Below are positions 8,272 through 15,233 of a stretch of DNA of 64,000 nt, one piece after another. A model generated the notes under the pieces. The model worked only from the letters and a program-made list of their open reading frames with translations. It did no database searches and had not been told where the DNA came from. The stretch is from Levilactobacillus mulengensis (lineage in GTDB: Bacteria > Bacillota > Bacilli > Lactobacillales > Lactobacillaceae), in contig NZ_RHNW01000004.1 in NCBI RefSeq assembly GCF_003946045.1, forward strand, positions 124,001-188,000. Reading direction: 5' to 3'. How positions within the stretch are numbered: position 1 is the first letter of the stretch; every line of letters begins with the position of its first letter. Made by a program: the position numbers and the translations under genes.

Positions 8272-9456
8272 ATGAAAAAAAGAATATTGTGGTTGAGTTT
8301 GCTGGTGGCCCTTGCCGTCGTAGGTGCAGGGTGTGGCAAACAAGCCAACTCTAGGAGTGGTCACCAGGACGGTCAGTCGACCAAGGTTGCCGACAAGACC
8401 GGCAATCAGCAAGCCACCGCGACTAAAGCGGAAACGCCTAAGCCCTCAGCGTTGACGACGTTGCTGTCCCCATTGATGGGGAAGAATGCTGAAGATCCGA
8501 GTACCCAATCGCAGAATGAATTGACGTATTCTCAGTTCTATTATCAACATAACAATTGGTACTGGCGGCTATCTTCTAAGGCACAGAAAACAATTGTTGG
8601 CGGAAAGATTACAACCCTAAATGGAGATTCTGGTGAGTACAAGTTGACTGGGAAGCAGACTAACGGGGATGAGTTTACCGTGAAGTTAACGCGGTATTCT
8701 GCAGATCGATTTTATTGGATAAAGTCCAGTGCGCCCAAGTTTAACCGGGCGTACGTGATTGGCGACACCAATGGTTCCTGGGCGACCGGGGCACCGACAG
8801 CGCTAGTTGGGACCTGGTCGACGCACATTTATAAGCCAGCACCAAGCAAATACGATGACGCCGAAACGCTAAAGAAGGAACCCTACAGTCGAACCCGATT
8901 CTTTATTAGTAATCAGGGAATCGATGGCCAAAAGGATAGCTTCACGCCGAAGTATACCGTCTATGATACGGGAAACGGTTGGGGGGCCAACGATGCGACC
9001 ACTTACAAACAACTTAGTGACGATACCTATTTGTTGCGCACAACTTTAAATGGACGACTTTTTAACGTCTACAAGGTCACGCTTAAAAATAAACAACTGA
9101 CCGTGGTTGGGAGCGAGAGCGACCTAGCCAATCTGAACAAGGTTTCTAGCAAACCGGGGCAGGCCTTTGGTTTTGACAACAGTGCGGCATTACACTTAAC
9201 CTCGAAGCAACTGGATAACTGGATTGATCGGCACTTGTCGGACTTCAATCGAGACCCACATCAAGTTAAGCAGGCGTCGTTCATGGCCGATACGGATAAG
9301 CAGGGGCGGGTGACCGTCGACGTTTACGATTATGGCCGTGACATCCCAGTTGCTCCGCGGGTTGGTCGGTTCCGGGTTACCGCAATGGGGGTATTAGAAG
9401 GCCAAGAAGCTGGGGACACGACCTGGTGGCCGGTGTCTGATGATCCAACCAATTAA
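8272..9456 (+). CDS. Putative lipoprotein with a central GTW motif
   Basis: 394 residues. The N-terminus has two basic residues after the start, a hydrophobic core and a lipobox-like VVGAGC with Cys near residue 21, so the protein is probably diacylated at Cys and held on the outer face of the membrane; Gly at -3 is less usual than Leu. A Gln/Ser/Thr/Lys-rich tether (about 22-65) follows. Around residue 180, PTALVGTWSTHIYKP echoes the P-x2-L-x-G-T-W motif of the neighbouring small secreted proteins, suggesting a shared fold. The C-terminal half has no motif I recognise. Same direction as the paralogue cluster. Function unknown. Confidence 0.72.
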   Translation: MKKRILWLSLLVALAVVGAGCGKQANSRSGHQDGQSTKVADKTGNQQATATKAETPKPSALTTLLSPLMGKNAEDPSTQSQNELTYSQFYYQHNNWYWRLSSKAQKTIVGGKITTLNGDSGEYKLTGKQTNGDEFTVKLTRYSADRFYWIKSSAPKFNRAYVIGDTNGSWATGAPTALVGTWSTHIYKPAPSKYDDAETLKKEPYSRTRFFISNQGIDGQKDSFTPKYTVYDTGNGWGANDATTYKQLSDDTYLLRTTLNGRLFNVYKVTLKNKQLTVVGSESDLANLNKVSSKPGQAFGFDNSAALHLTSKQLDNWIDRHLSDFNRDPHQVKQASFMADTDKQGRVTVDVYDYGRDIPVAPRVGRFRVTAMGVLEGQEAGDTTWWPVSDDPTN

Positions 9457-9550
9457 CTTTGTAACTAGGCAAATAGGATAAGGGCAGAAGCATAGGTAAA
9501 GTTACCAGCAGTGGCAAGTCAGACGGTGTTATTCGGTAACTATTAACATC

Positions 9551-9652
9551 CCAATTTGCGCCGCTTTAGCGTAAGTGATATATTTAACGAGGTAAACGGT
9601 TGTGAATTGACAGTAATTTCAATTCGAACACGCACCTCGTTTTGTACATAGG
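9551..9652 (+). repeat. R4 leader repeat, copy 2
   Basis: Second copy of the block at 7606-7729, ending 33 bases before the CAP-domain gene start. AACGAGGT pairs perfectly with ACCTCGTT, enclosing a second small stem AATTG/CAATT. A shared position and fold in two secreted-protein leaders suggest a cis-regulatory element or a small mobile repeat. Confidence 0.6.
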
Positions 9653-9684
9653 CTTTTAAAATGAATTTTCAGGAGGAAAACAGG

Positions 9685-10554
9685 ATGAAAAAGTTTTATT
9701 TAGCTTTAACTGTTCTGGCCGTTGCGACGGTCGGTTTAAGTGCCACGACCACGCCGGCTGCGGCCAAGACTGGTGCCAAGGTACTCAGCACCAAGAAGGT
9801 CAAGAAGACCGCGTACCATGTTACGAAGGGGACCATTTACAAGACCAATAAGCTGACCAAGGTTGCCCACCACGCCAAGAACTACAAATACACGACGCTG
9901 TACGTGACCAAGCAGAGCACGGTTCGCAAGGCTAACCACAAGAAGGCCGTCTACAGTTACATCACCACGAAGAAGGCTCGCGGCTGGATCTTGCGGAGCT
10001 ACTTGAAGAAGGGGGTTGCGCCTAAGAAGTCGACTAAGACGATCCAGACGACGACCACCACCAACACCACTACGACGAAGAACGATGACTCGACCACGAC
10101 GCAGACCACGGCGGCTACGTTTAACGCCAAAGCGGCCAACGCTGACTTTTTAGCCATGGTCAACAAGGAACGGGCCAAGAAAGGCGCCGCACCACTGACG
10201 ATTGCGACCGACCTGACGAATTTGGCTAACCAACGGGCCGCTGACTGTGCGAAATTAGGCGATATTACCCACTACGATAGCGCGGGTAATACGGTCTACC
10301 TCGAAGAAGGACCAAAATTTGGCATCGACTTCAACGAGGGCCTGAGCTCTGAATGCCTGTACATGGCCGATGAGGGCTTTGTGGGCGACTACCAGAAGGC
10401 TGGCACCAACGCCGCCGACCAGTACCTCTACCACGATGCTGAGTCCAACTGGGGTCACCGGGACAACCTGATCAACCCTAAGGCCAAGACCATTGGGATT
10501 GGCTGGAAGATTTCTAACGGCACGATTTACAACGCTGTCGACCAACAAGGATAG
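9685..10554 (+). CDS. Secreted CAP-domain (SCP/PR-1-like) protein with N-terminal wall-binding module
   Basis: 289 residues; AGGAGG at 9671-9676 fixes the ATG at 9685 over one at 9661. Signal peptide of about 27 residues ending AAA-K. Residues about 30-110 are a basic, Tyr/Trp-containing module (YHVTKGTIYKTNKLTK, YSYITTKKARGWILRSYLKK) of the SLAP/SH3-like type seen in lactobacillar surface proteins. A Thr-rich linker follows. Residues about 150-289 are a CAP domain: FLAMVNKERAKKGAAPLTI, LTNLANQRAADCAKLGDITH and HRDNLINPKAKTIGIGWK are the conserved blocks. Lactobacillar CAP proteins are extracellular with largely unknown activity. A good terminator follows. Confidence 0.85.
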   Translation: MKKFYLALTVLAVATVGLSATTTPAAAKTGAKVLSTKKVKKTAYHVTKGTIYKTNKLTKVAHHAKNYKYTTLYVTKQSTVRKANHKKAVYSYITTKKARGWILRSYLKKGVAPKKSTKTIQTTTTTNTTTTKNDDSTTTQTTAATFNAKAANADFLAMVNKERAKKGAAPLTIATDLTNLANQRAADCAKLGDITHYDSAGNTVYLEEGPKFGIDFNEGLSSECLYMADEGFVGDYQKAGTNAADQYLYHDAESNWGHRDNLINPKAKTIGIGWKISNGTIYNAVDQQG

Positions 10555-10567
10555 AAAATATAAATGC

Positions 10568-10603
10568 AGCCCACCGGAGAATACAAATTTTTCGGTGGGT
10601 TGT
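10568..10603 (+). terminator. Intrinsic terminator after the CAP-domain gene
   Basis: CCCACCG at 10570-10576 pairs with CGGTGGG at 10593-10599. The following T content is modest. Confidence 0.65.
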
Positions 10604-10835
10604 TAAGTTTTCCTTCAAACTTGATTCACATCAATGACACCGTTTTCCTGAAAATGGTACACTGTCTCCAAGTTCTAGCGAGCATCTTCAAACAATCTTC
10701 ACCTTTCCACCGTAAAACGGTTGCATTCCCCTGATAGAGTGTATTGTAAGCCCATGAAAAGTGGACGAACAGGCTAGCCAAATCGTGAGAATCTGAAGAA
10801 ATTGTTAAAAGGTGGCCTAGACCGAGTAAAATGGG
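10604..10835. other. Intergenic stretch with no feature seen
   Basis: Between the CAP-gene terminator and the Spx-like gene promoter I see no credible gene or conserved element. A minus-strand open frame here has no ribosome binding site and no recognisable protein character. Confidence 0.5.
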
Positions 10836-10864
10836 TTTCATCATTCCAGATTGTGGTGTACAAT
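10836..10864 (+). promoter_or_regulatory. Promoter of the Spx-like gene
   Basis: TACAAT (10859-10864) with a weak TTTCAT at a 17-bp spacing upstream. The CIRCE-like operator starts 11 bases after the -10, where a bound repressor would block initiation. Confidence 0.5.
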
Positions 10865-10875
10865 GAGAAACATAA

Positions 10876-10901
10876 TTAGCACTCAACTAAAAGAGTGCTA
10901 A
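10876..10901 (+). promoter_or_regulatory. CIRCE-like operator (HrcA-type) with an 8-bp spacer
   Basis: TTAGCACTC at 10876-10884 and its perfect inverted partner GAGTGCTAA at 10893-10901. These are the exact CIRCE half-sites recognised by the heat-shock repressor HrcA. CIRCE normally has a 9-bp spacer; here I count 8 (AACTAAAA). It lies between the -10 and the ribosome binding site of the Spx-like gene. Confidence 0.85.
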
Positions 10902-10943
10902 TCCAAGTACCTCATCGAAGATAATCAATTGGAGGGCGATTCT

Positions 10944-11366
10944 ATGATCAAAATGTACTTTCACGCTAAAACGACTGCGGTAACTAAAGCCATGAAATGG
11001 TTGGCGAACCACGATGCCATCTTTACCGCTCGCGACATTAAAAAACAACCTTTAACCAAGGATGAAATTCTTTACATGCTTTCTTTAACTGAAGAAGGCA
11101 CCGACGACCTGATCTCAACGCGTTCTAAGGCTTACAAGGCCTTGCCTGCGTCCGTACAAGACATGGGGATGAACGAACTCGTTGACCTCTTGCAGAAGAA
11201 TCCGGGGATTTTAAAGAACCCGATTGTTGTCGATCAGAACAAGTTAGCCACTGGCTTTGACCTGGAAACCATCCGGGAATTCGTACCAGCTGCTTACCGT
11301 AAGAAGGAACTGGCCAGTTTCTTCAAGATTTTAAACGGCGGGAACAACAATGCCGCTCTGGCTTAA
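10944..11366 (+). CDS. Spx/ArsC-fold regulator lacking the CxxC redox switch
   Basis: 140 residues; the ATG at 10944 is chosen because GGAGGG at 10931-10936 precedes it. The pattern is that of Spx (MIKMYFHAKTTAVTKAMKWL at the start, STRSKAYKAL in the middle, then GILKNPIVVDQNKLATGFD and IREFVPAAYRK). Spx binds the RNA polymerase alpha C-terminal domain and redirects transcription under thiol stress. Here the usual Cys-x-x-Cys at residues 10-13 reads Thr-Thr-Ala-Val, and the RRPI segment usual in Spx reads KNPI. A redox switch is therefore not possible at the normal site. The CIRCE-like operator suggests control by heat shock instead. A strong terminator follows, so the gene is monocistronic. 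Confidence 0.87.
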   Translation: MIKMYFHAKTTAVTKAMKWLANHDAIFTARDIKKQPLTKDEILYMLSLTEEGTDDLISTRSKAYKALPASVQDMGMNELVDLLQKNPGILKNPIVVDQNKLATGFDLETIREFVPAAYRKKELASFFKILNGGNNNAALA

Positions 11367-11395
11367 CACCAGCATAATAGAAGAGTAGATGACCG

Positions 11396-11428
11396 AGCAC
11401 CGACACAATTTTGTGGCGGTGCTTTTTC
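11396..11428 (+). terminator. Intrinsic terminator of the Spx-like gene
   Basis: AGCACCG and CGGTGCT flank CACAA/TTGTG, followed by TTTTT. Confidence 0.9.
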
Positions 11429-11444
11429 TGTTGGTTGCTGATTT

Positions 11445-11510
11445 TCGTTCCCGGCGGCAATCTTCGCTACCGCTGCTGTGTCCGCGAAGTTGCCTCTGGT
11501 CGCTGACAAC
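11445..11510 (+). repeat. R2 repeat, miniature copy
   Basis: Carries the R2 end sequences CGTTCCCGGCGG at the left and GCCTCTGGTC at the right, with GCTGTG in between, but none of the internal hairpins. GGCAAtCTTCGC pairs with GCGAAGtTGCC to close it. It looks like an internally deleted R2 element. Confidence 0.6.
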
Positions 11511-11588
11511 GGTCAGACCAGTAAAACACTGCCACAATTTGTGAGGAGTGCGGCCTTTACTCATCTTGAAATTAGTGATTTAGACGCA

Positions 11589-11622
11589 AAAAAGGTCCGA
11601 GATAGGTAATCTCAGACCTTAA
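11589..11622 (-). terminator. Intrinsic terminator of the XRE regulator gene
   Basis: Read on the minus strand, AAGGTCtGAGA pairs with TCTCgGACCTT and is followed by TTTTTT; it lies 26 bases after the XRE gene stop. Confidence 0.85.
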
Positions 11623-11647
11623 AAGGATTAAGTGGTATTGGAGGTGC

Positions 11648-11908
11648 TTAGGCGGAAACAACGGAAACCTTGATCTTTAGGTCCAATCCGTGAGCGTAAC
11701 GATTGAGTGTGGCTAAGGTTGGTGTGGAATCTAGACGCTCAATGCTAGCTAATTGGGCGGGGGACATGTTAATCCGTGTTGCCAGTTCCGACTGTGAAAT
11801 TCCCCGTCGAATGCGTTCCGCCTGTAAAGCAGAGAGGGTATCAATAACAGTCATGTCATCTTTAGAAATTGAATGAATAGTCTTTTTGAAGTCTTGCCAA
11901 GTTGTCAT
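11648..11908 (-). CDS. XRE-family helix-turn-helix regulator
   Basis: 86 residues from the ATG at 11908. A longer frame from 11950 exists, but TATAAT lies immediately before that codon, so transcripts probably start at about it; AAAGGATGGGG precedes 11908. Residues about 27-80 form a Cro/C1-type HTH (ALQAERIRRGISQSELATRI, then NMSPAQLASIERL). The N-terminal segment TTWQDFKKTIHSIS resembles the leader of HigA-like antitoxins, but no toxin gene is adjacent: the upstream gene on the same strand is a cell-wall hydrolase. Probably a solitary regulator. Target unknown. Confidence 0.75.
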   Translation of the reverse strand: MTTWQDFKKTIHSISKDDMTVIDTLSALQAERIRRGISQSELATRINMSPAQLASIERLDSTPTLATLNRYAHGLDLKIKVSVVSA

Positions 11909-11987
11909 TTGGCCCCATCCTTTCGCTGCAACCAAATCAGTCAAGTCCATTATACTAAAATAAATTATAAGTGGCTGCCTGGTAACC

Positions 11988-12755
11988 TTAGCTCAAGCTA
12001 GCTGGTCGGGAATACCCTACCGTGTGCCACCACGAAACGTTGGTTGCTTCGTTGACCACGCCGCGGAGTTGGGCGTCGATCATCTTGTTGTTCCCCTTGT
12101 AGATGCCGACGTGGCTGATGTTATTCTTGCTGGTACCGAAGAAAATCAGGTCGCCGGCCTTGGCGTTGGCGGCGCTCACGTGGGTGTAGGTATCGTACTG
12201 GGATTGGGCCGTCCGGGGCAGCGTTTGGCCAATGGCCTTATTGTAAACGTACTTGGTGAAGCCGGAGCAGTCAAACGAGCTGGGACCATTGGCGCCGTAC
12301 ACGTAAGGCTTACCTAGCAGGGACTTGGCCTCACTGTAGATGGCGCTGTACGTGCCGTTACCGGCTGTAGCGGTGCTGGTGTGGGCGTAGCTCTTCTTCT
12401 GTAGGTAACCGTGCCAGATCCAGCCGGAAGCGGTCTTCTTGCCGTTGGTGACGTAATAGTACAGGTACTTCACGCCGTTTTTCTTGACGATGTACCGCTT
12501 CTTAGTGGCGTGCCACGTGGTGTGGGGGTAGTTCTTTAGGTAGTGCGTTTTCTGTCCAAATTTCATATCGCTGGCAGTGCCACTCAGGTTGTAGGTCCAA
12601 CCGGTCGCGCTCTTGCGCGTGTAGGCGGTGTTGGGCATGTTGCTGGTGCTGACGATGGTGTTGGTGCTGTTGGCCTGCGCGGTGGTTTGGCTCAGCGCAG
12701 GTACTAAGGCAGCGGCGAAGGCCACGGCCAAACTAACTTTTTTAAGTGTTTTCAT
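11988..12755 (-). CDS. Secreted NlpC/P60 peptidoglycan endopeptidase
   Basis: 255 residues. Signal peptide of about 28 residues ending AQA-N. Residues about 45-120 hold a Trp/Tyr-rich basic module (HYLKNYPHTTWHATKKRYIV, TASGWIWHGYLQKK) resembling SH3-like wall-binding repeats. Residues about 130-255 are the C40 peptidase: SSFDCSGFTKYVYNKA provides the catalytic Cys and ISHVGIYKG the catalytic His. NlpC/P60 enzymes cleave the D-iGlu-(m)DAP/Lys bond in stem peptides and take part in cell separation. The following MIDAQLRGV segment lacks the His often seen there. Monocistronic; GAGGG upstream. Confidence 0.9.
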   Translation of the reverse strand: MKTLKKVSLAVAFAAALVPALSQTTAQANSTNTIVSTSNMPNTAYTRKSATGWTYNLSGTASDMKFGQKTHYLKNYPHTTWHATKKRYIVKKNGVKYLYYYVTNGKKTASGWIWHGYLQKKSYAHTSTATAGNGTYSAIYSEAKSLLGKPYVYGANGPSSFDCSGFTKYVYNKAIGQTLPRTAQSQYDTYTHVSAANAKAGDLIFFGTSKNNISHVGIYKGNNKMIDAQLRGVVNEATNVSWWHTVGYSRPASLS

Positions 12756-13165
12756 AATTTTAATCCCTCATATGTAAGTTATTTGTGGTGCTTGTGACTC
12801 CTTCTAAGATAACGTATGGCTGTAACAAATTGATTACGGGGTGACATCATTGCGGTTACCATTGTGTGTATGTCAGTAATGTAACAAGGGTTGGATGATC
12901 CGGGTGAAATGCCGTGACTAGTTGTCATCAGGCTCTAATTGTTCAAAAAGTTCATAAGAACTAGTCGCTAAAAAGTCGACCTAAGCTGTGCCGGGACGGC
13001 GGTTAGTTGCGGTAACAAACTTTGACAGAATTCACATTGAATTCTCATATTAAGCGATTAATCTGTAACCGTTAACATTTCAGTATCTACAATCCTTACA
13101 GATTGTGTTAGACTATCCGTAGCGCTTATTAATTCCATTACATATTAAGAGGAGGGTGTTATTTT
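12756..13165. other. Divergent intergenic region between NlpC/P60 and the glycerol facilitator
   Basis: 410 bp without a gene. ACAATC/GATTGT inverted repeats (13089-13106) lie 60 bp before the facilitator start and could be an operator. Several TGTAAC/TGTTAC-type hexamers occur, but not at the 5-bp spacing of a WalR box. Confidence 0.4.
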
Positions 13166-13876
13166 ATGAATGGCTTTATTGGTGAGTTTTTTGGAACCCT
13201 GGTTTTGATTCTTTTGGGTGTTGGGACCATGGCTAGTGTTAACTTGAACAAGTCCTACGCTAAGGGGTCAAACTGGACCTACGTGTGTGTGGCCTGGGGT
13301 ATGGCCGTAACGATGGGGGTCTACGTTGCCGGGTTACTCGGTTCACAAGGCCACTTGAACCCAGCCGTTACCATTGGGTTCGCACTGTTTGGTTACTTCC
13401 CATGGGCGGACGTTGTGCCTTACCTGTTGGGTCAATTCTTGGGGGCCTTCGTCGGGGCCGCGTTAGTTGCAATTCAATATTATCCTCATTTTAAAGATTC
13501 TCCTGACGAAGCCAGCGGTAACCACGTGGGAATCTTCTCCACGAAGCCCGCTATCAAGAACCCACTGTACAACTTTCTCTCTGAAACGATTGCCACTTGG
13601 GCCTTCGTCTTCGTTCTCTTGAACCTAGGGAACTTCACGGCCGGTTTGAAGCCGTTTATCGTTGGTCTGGTCATCATGGTCGTTGGGATGGGCTTAGGTT
13701 CCACGACTGGGTTCGCTTTGAACCCGGCCCGTGACTGGGGTCCGCGTCTGGCCTACACCATCTTGCCAATCCCCCACAAGGGAACGGCCGAATGGGGCTA
13801 CGCTTGGGTACCAATGTGTGGCCCACTGGTTGGTGGTATCTTAGCTGCCGGCCTGCAATACTGGATTACTTATTAA
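13166..13876 (+). CDS. glpF: Aquaglyceroporin / glycerol facilitator (MIP family)
   Basis: 236 residues with an AGAGGAGGG ribosome binding site. The sequence shows six hydrophobic segments and two half-helices carrying the pore motifs: GHLNPAVTIG (about residue 70) and GFALNPARDWGPR (about residue 185). The Asp after the second NPAR is typical of glycerol-permeable members, which need a wider pore than water-specific aquaporins. In lactobacilli such channels pass glycerol, water, dihydroxyacetone or lactic acid. No glycerol kinase or dehydrogenase is adjacent, so the in-vivo substrate is open. A strong terminator follows. Confidence 0.9.
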   Translation: MNGFIGEFFGTLVLILLGVGTMASVNLNKSYAKGSNWTYVCVAWGMAVTMGVYVAGLLGSQGHLNPAVTIGFALFGYFPWADVVPYLLGQFLGAFVGAALVAIQYYPHFKDSPDEASGNHVGIFSTKPAIKNPLYNFLSETIATWAFVFVLLNLGNFTAGLKPFIVGLVIMVVGMGLGSTTGFALNPARDWGPRLAYTILPIPHKGTAEWGYAWVPMCGPLVGGILAAGLQYWITY

Positions 13877-14020
13877 CCATGTTTCGGTCGGAATCAACGG
13901 GTTAGTCGTTGGTTAGGTTACTTGTCTTTCAAAGGTGTGACCCAATCCGTCCGAAATGAGATTCATCGCTTAAATGCAACGCTTAACAACTAATGGATTA
14001 AGGCTTTAAAGCGCTAAAAG

Positions 14021-14054
14021 GAGGCAACCGGGAATTTCCTGGTTGCCTCTTTTT
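14021..14054. terminator. Bidirectional terminator between glpF-like and TatD-like genes
   Basis: GAGGCAACC (14021-14029) pairs with GGTTGCCTC (14041-14049), followed by TTTTT. It lies between two convergent genes. Confidence 0.85.
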
Positions 14055-14060
14055 GTGCCG

Positions 14061-14771
14061 TTATGACAGAAATTGCTGGAGATTTTGGTAAACGGTCGCT
14101 TCCAACTCGGCCGGCGCCATGCCCCGTAGATTGGCAATGATGCGCAGACTTTGTTTGAGAATCATCGGGTAGTCCGTCACCGTGACCGGGCGGTGTTGGG
14201 CCCAAGTCACGGCGGCCAGACCATCCGTTTCAATCAGGAGGCGGTTGAGGGGAATGGTCTTGGCCAGTTGGGTGACGGCCGGGTCGGTCAGGACGTCGGG
14301 ACCAATCGTGAAGTAACAGTCGAGGCGGATGTAATCCGCTTGATACTCGGGCGAGGCGTACCAGTGAACCAGGTAGCGGTTGGGATACTTCTGAATGTTG
14401 GTCAACACGGCACGCTCACAGCCCTTGGTGTGGAGTACGACCGGTTTGCGGTGGTCGTGGGCAAAACGGAGCTGGGCCTCAAAAATGCGGGCCTGTTCCA
14501 GCAGATTCACATCCGTCCAAACGCTGTCCATGCCGATTTCGCCAATAATGTTGGTGGCTTCCAGATAGGGCGTGATCTCGGACCAGCGCAGTTCGGTGGC
14601 CTGCCAGGGGTGAATACCAAAGCTCAATGGCTGATGGCCGTCAACGAGCTGGCGATTGGTTTCCCATTCGGTGGGTGATTGACAATTGATCAAGGCTAAA
14701 ATGTGTTCGTCGCGTTGAAGTGCGGCGAGTTCAGAACTGCCATCCAGATGACAATGCGCATCACATAACAT
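14061..14771 (-). CDS. TatD-family metal-dependent hydrolase
   Basis: 236 residues; the ATG at 14771 follows GAGGGGGG at proper spacing, while a GTG at 14813 would add 14 residues with no family match. TatD signatures are present: CDAHCHLD (H-x-H metal ligands), IIGEIGMD (Glu), VVLHTKG (His), LVHWYAS (His) and LIETDGL (Asp). TatD proteins are TIM-barrel enzymes reported to have Mg2+-dependent DNase activity and possible roles in DNA turnover. Sequence between motifs is diverged from the housekeeping TatD, so this is a second-group TatD-like enzyme. It stands alone and converges with the facilitator gene. Confidence 0.85.
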   Translation of the reverse strand: MLCDAHCHLDGSSELAALQRDEHILALINCQSPTEWETNRQLVDGHQPLSFGIHPWQATELRWSEITPYLEATNIIGEIGMDSVWTDVNLLEQARIFEAQLRFAHDHRKPVVLHTKGCERAVLTNIQKYPNRYLVHWYASPEYQADYIRLDCYFTIGPDVLTDPAVTQLAKTIPLNRLLIETDGLAAVTWAQHRPVTVTDYPMILKQSLRIIANLRGMAPAELEATVYQNLQQFLS

Positions 14772-15233
14772 GGTGGAGGCCCCCCTCGAGATTTGTTGCA
14801 TTGAGTGTAGCACGTTCTGACGACGCCACCTACTGGAAGGGGTTAGTTGGCACGGTATTTTGTAAAAGGGGCCAATTAAGGGCCGCTTGGTAGGATTGGT
14901 TAATGGCCTTTCTTTCTACACAATTTAAAATTTGTAACATAACGGTTTTTACGAAAAAATGGCCAGACTTTGTGAAAAGGTTAAACCGTCTTACTTGTTA
15001 TAATGACCGGAATGTAGGCAATTAAATCACAAATTTATCTTGTGTGTAAATTAGTTAAACTGACGAATGTGACTGTTAAACGTTTCGACCGTTTAGTAGA
15101 TTTTAAAACTCGAAGTCGTTATAATTATATTCGTAAAGAGCATAGACCGTTTTGCATCAAAAACGGGTGGATCAACAATTACTCATGCGGTGAGTGAGCC
15201 ACGATAACATGTTTTTAGAGGGGACTGTTATGT
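14772..15233. other. Promoter and leader region of the first LRR adhesin
   Basis: 460 bp with no gene. TATAAT occurs at 14999-15004 and 15120-15125, and CCGTTTT (15147-15153) can pair with AAAACGG (15160-15166) in the presumed leader. No convincing -35 is found for either hexamer. Confidence 0.4.

Noticed and set aside
10255-10548. Hydrophobic minus-strand frame opposite the CAP domain
   Set aside because: Antisense shadow of a well-supported CAP-domain gene; its hydrophobicity arises from reversed codons.
11648-11908. HigA antitoxin of a toxin-antitoxin pair
   Set aside because: The N-terminal segment resembles HigA proteins, but no HigB-like or other toxin gene is adjacent on either side.
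12756-13165. WalR (VicR) box upstream of the NlpC/P60 gene
   Set aside because: TGTAAC and TGTTAC hexamers are present, but none are spaced by the 5 bp that WalR needs.
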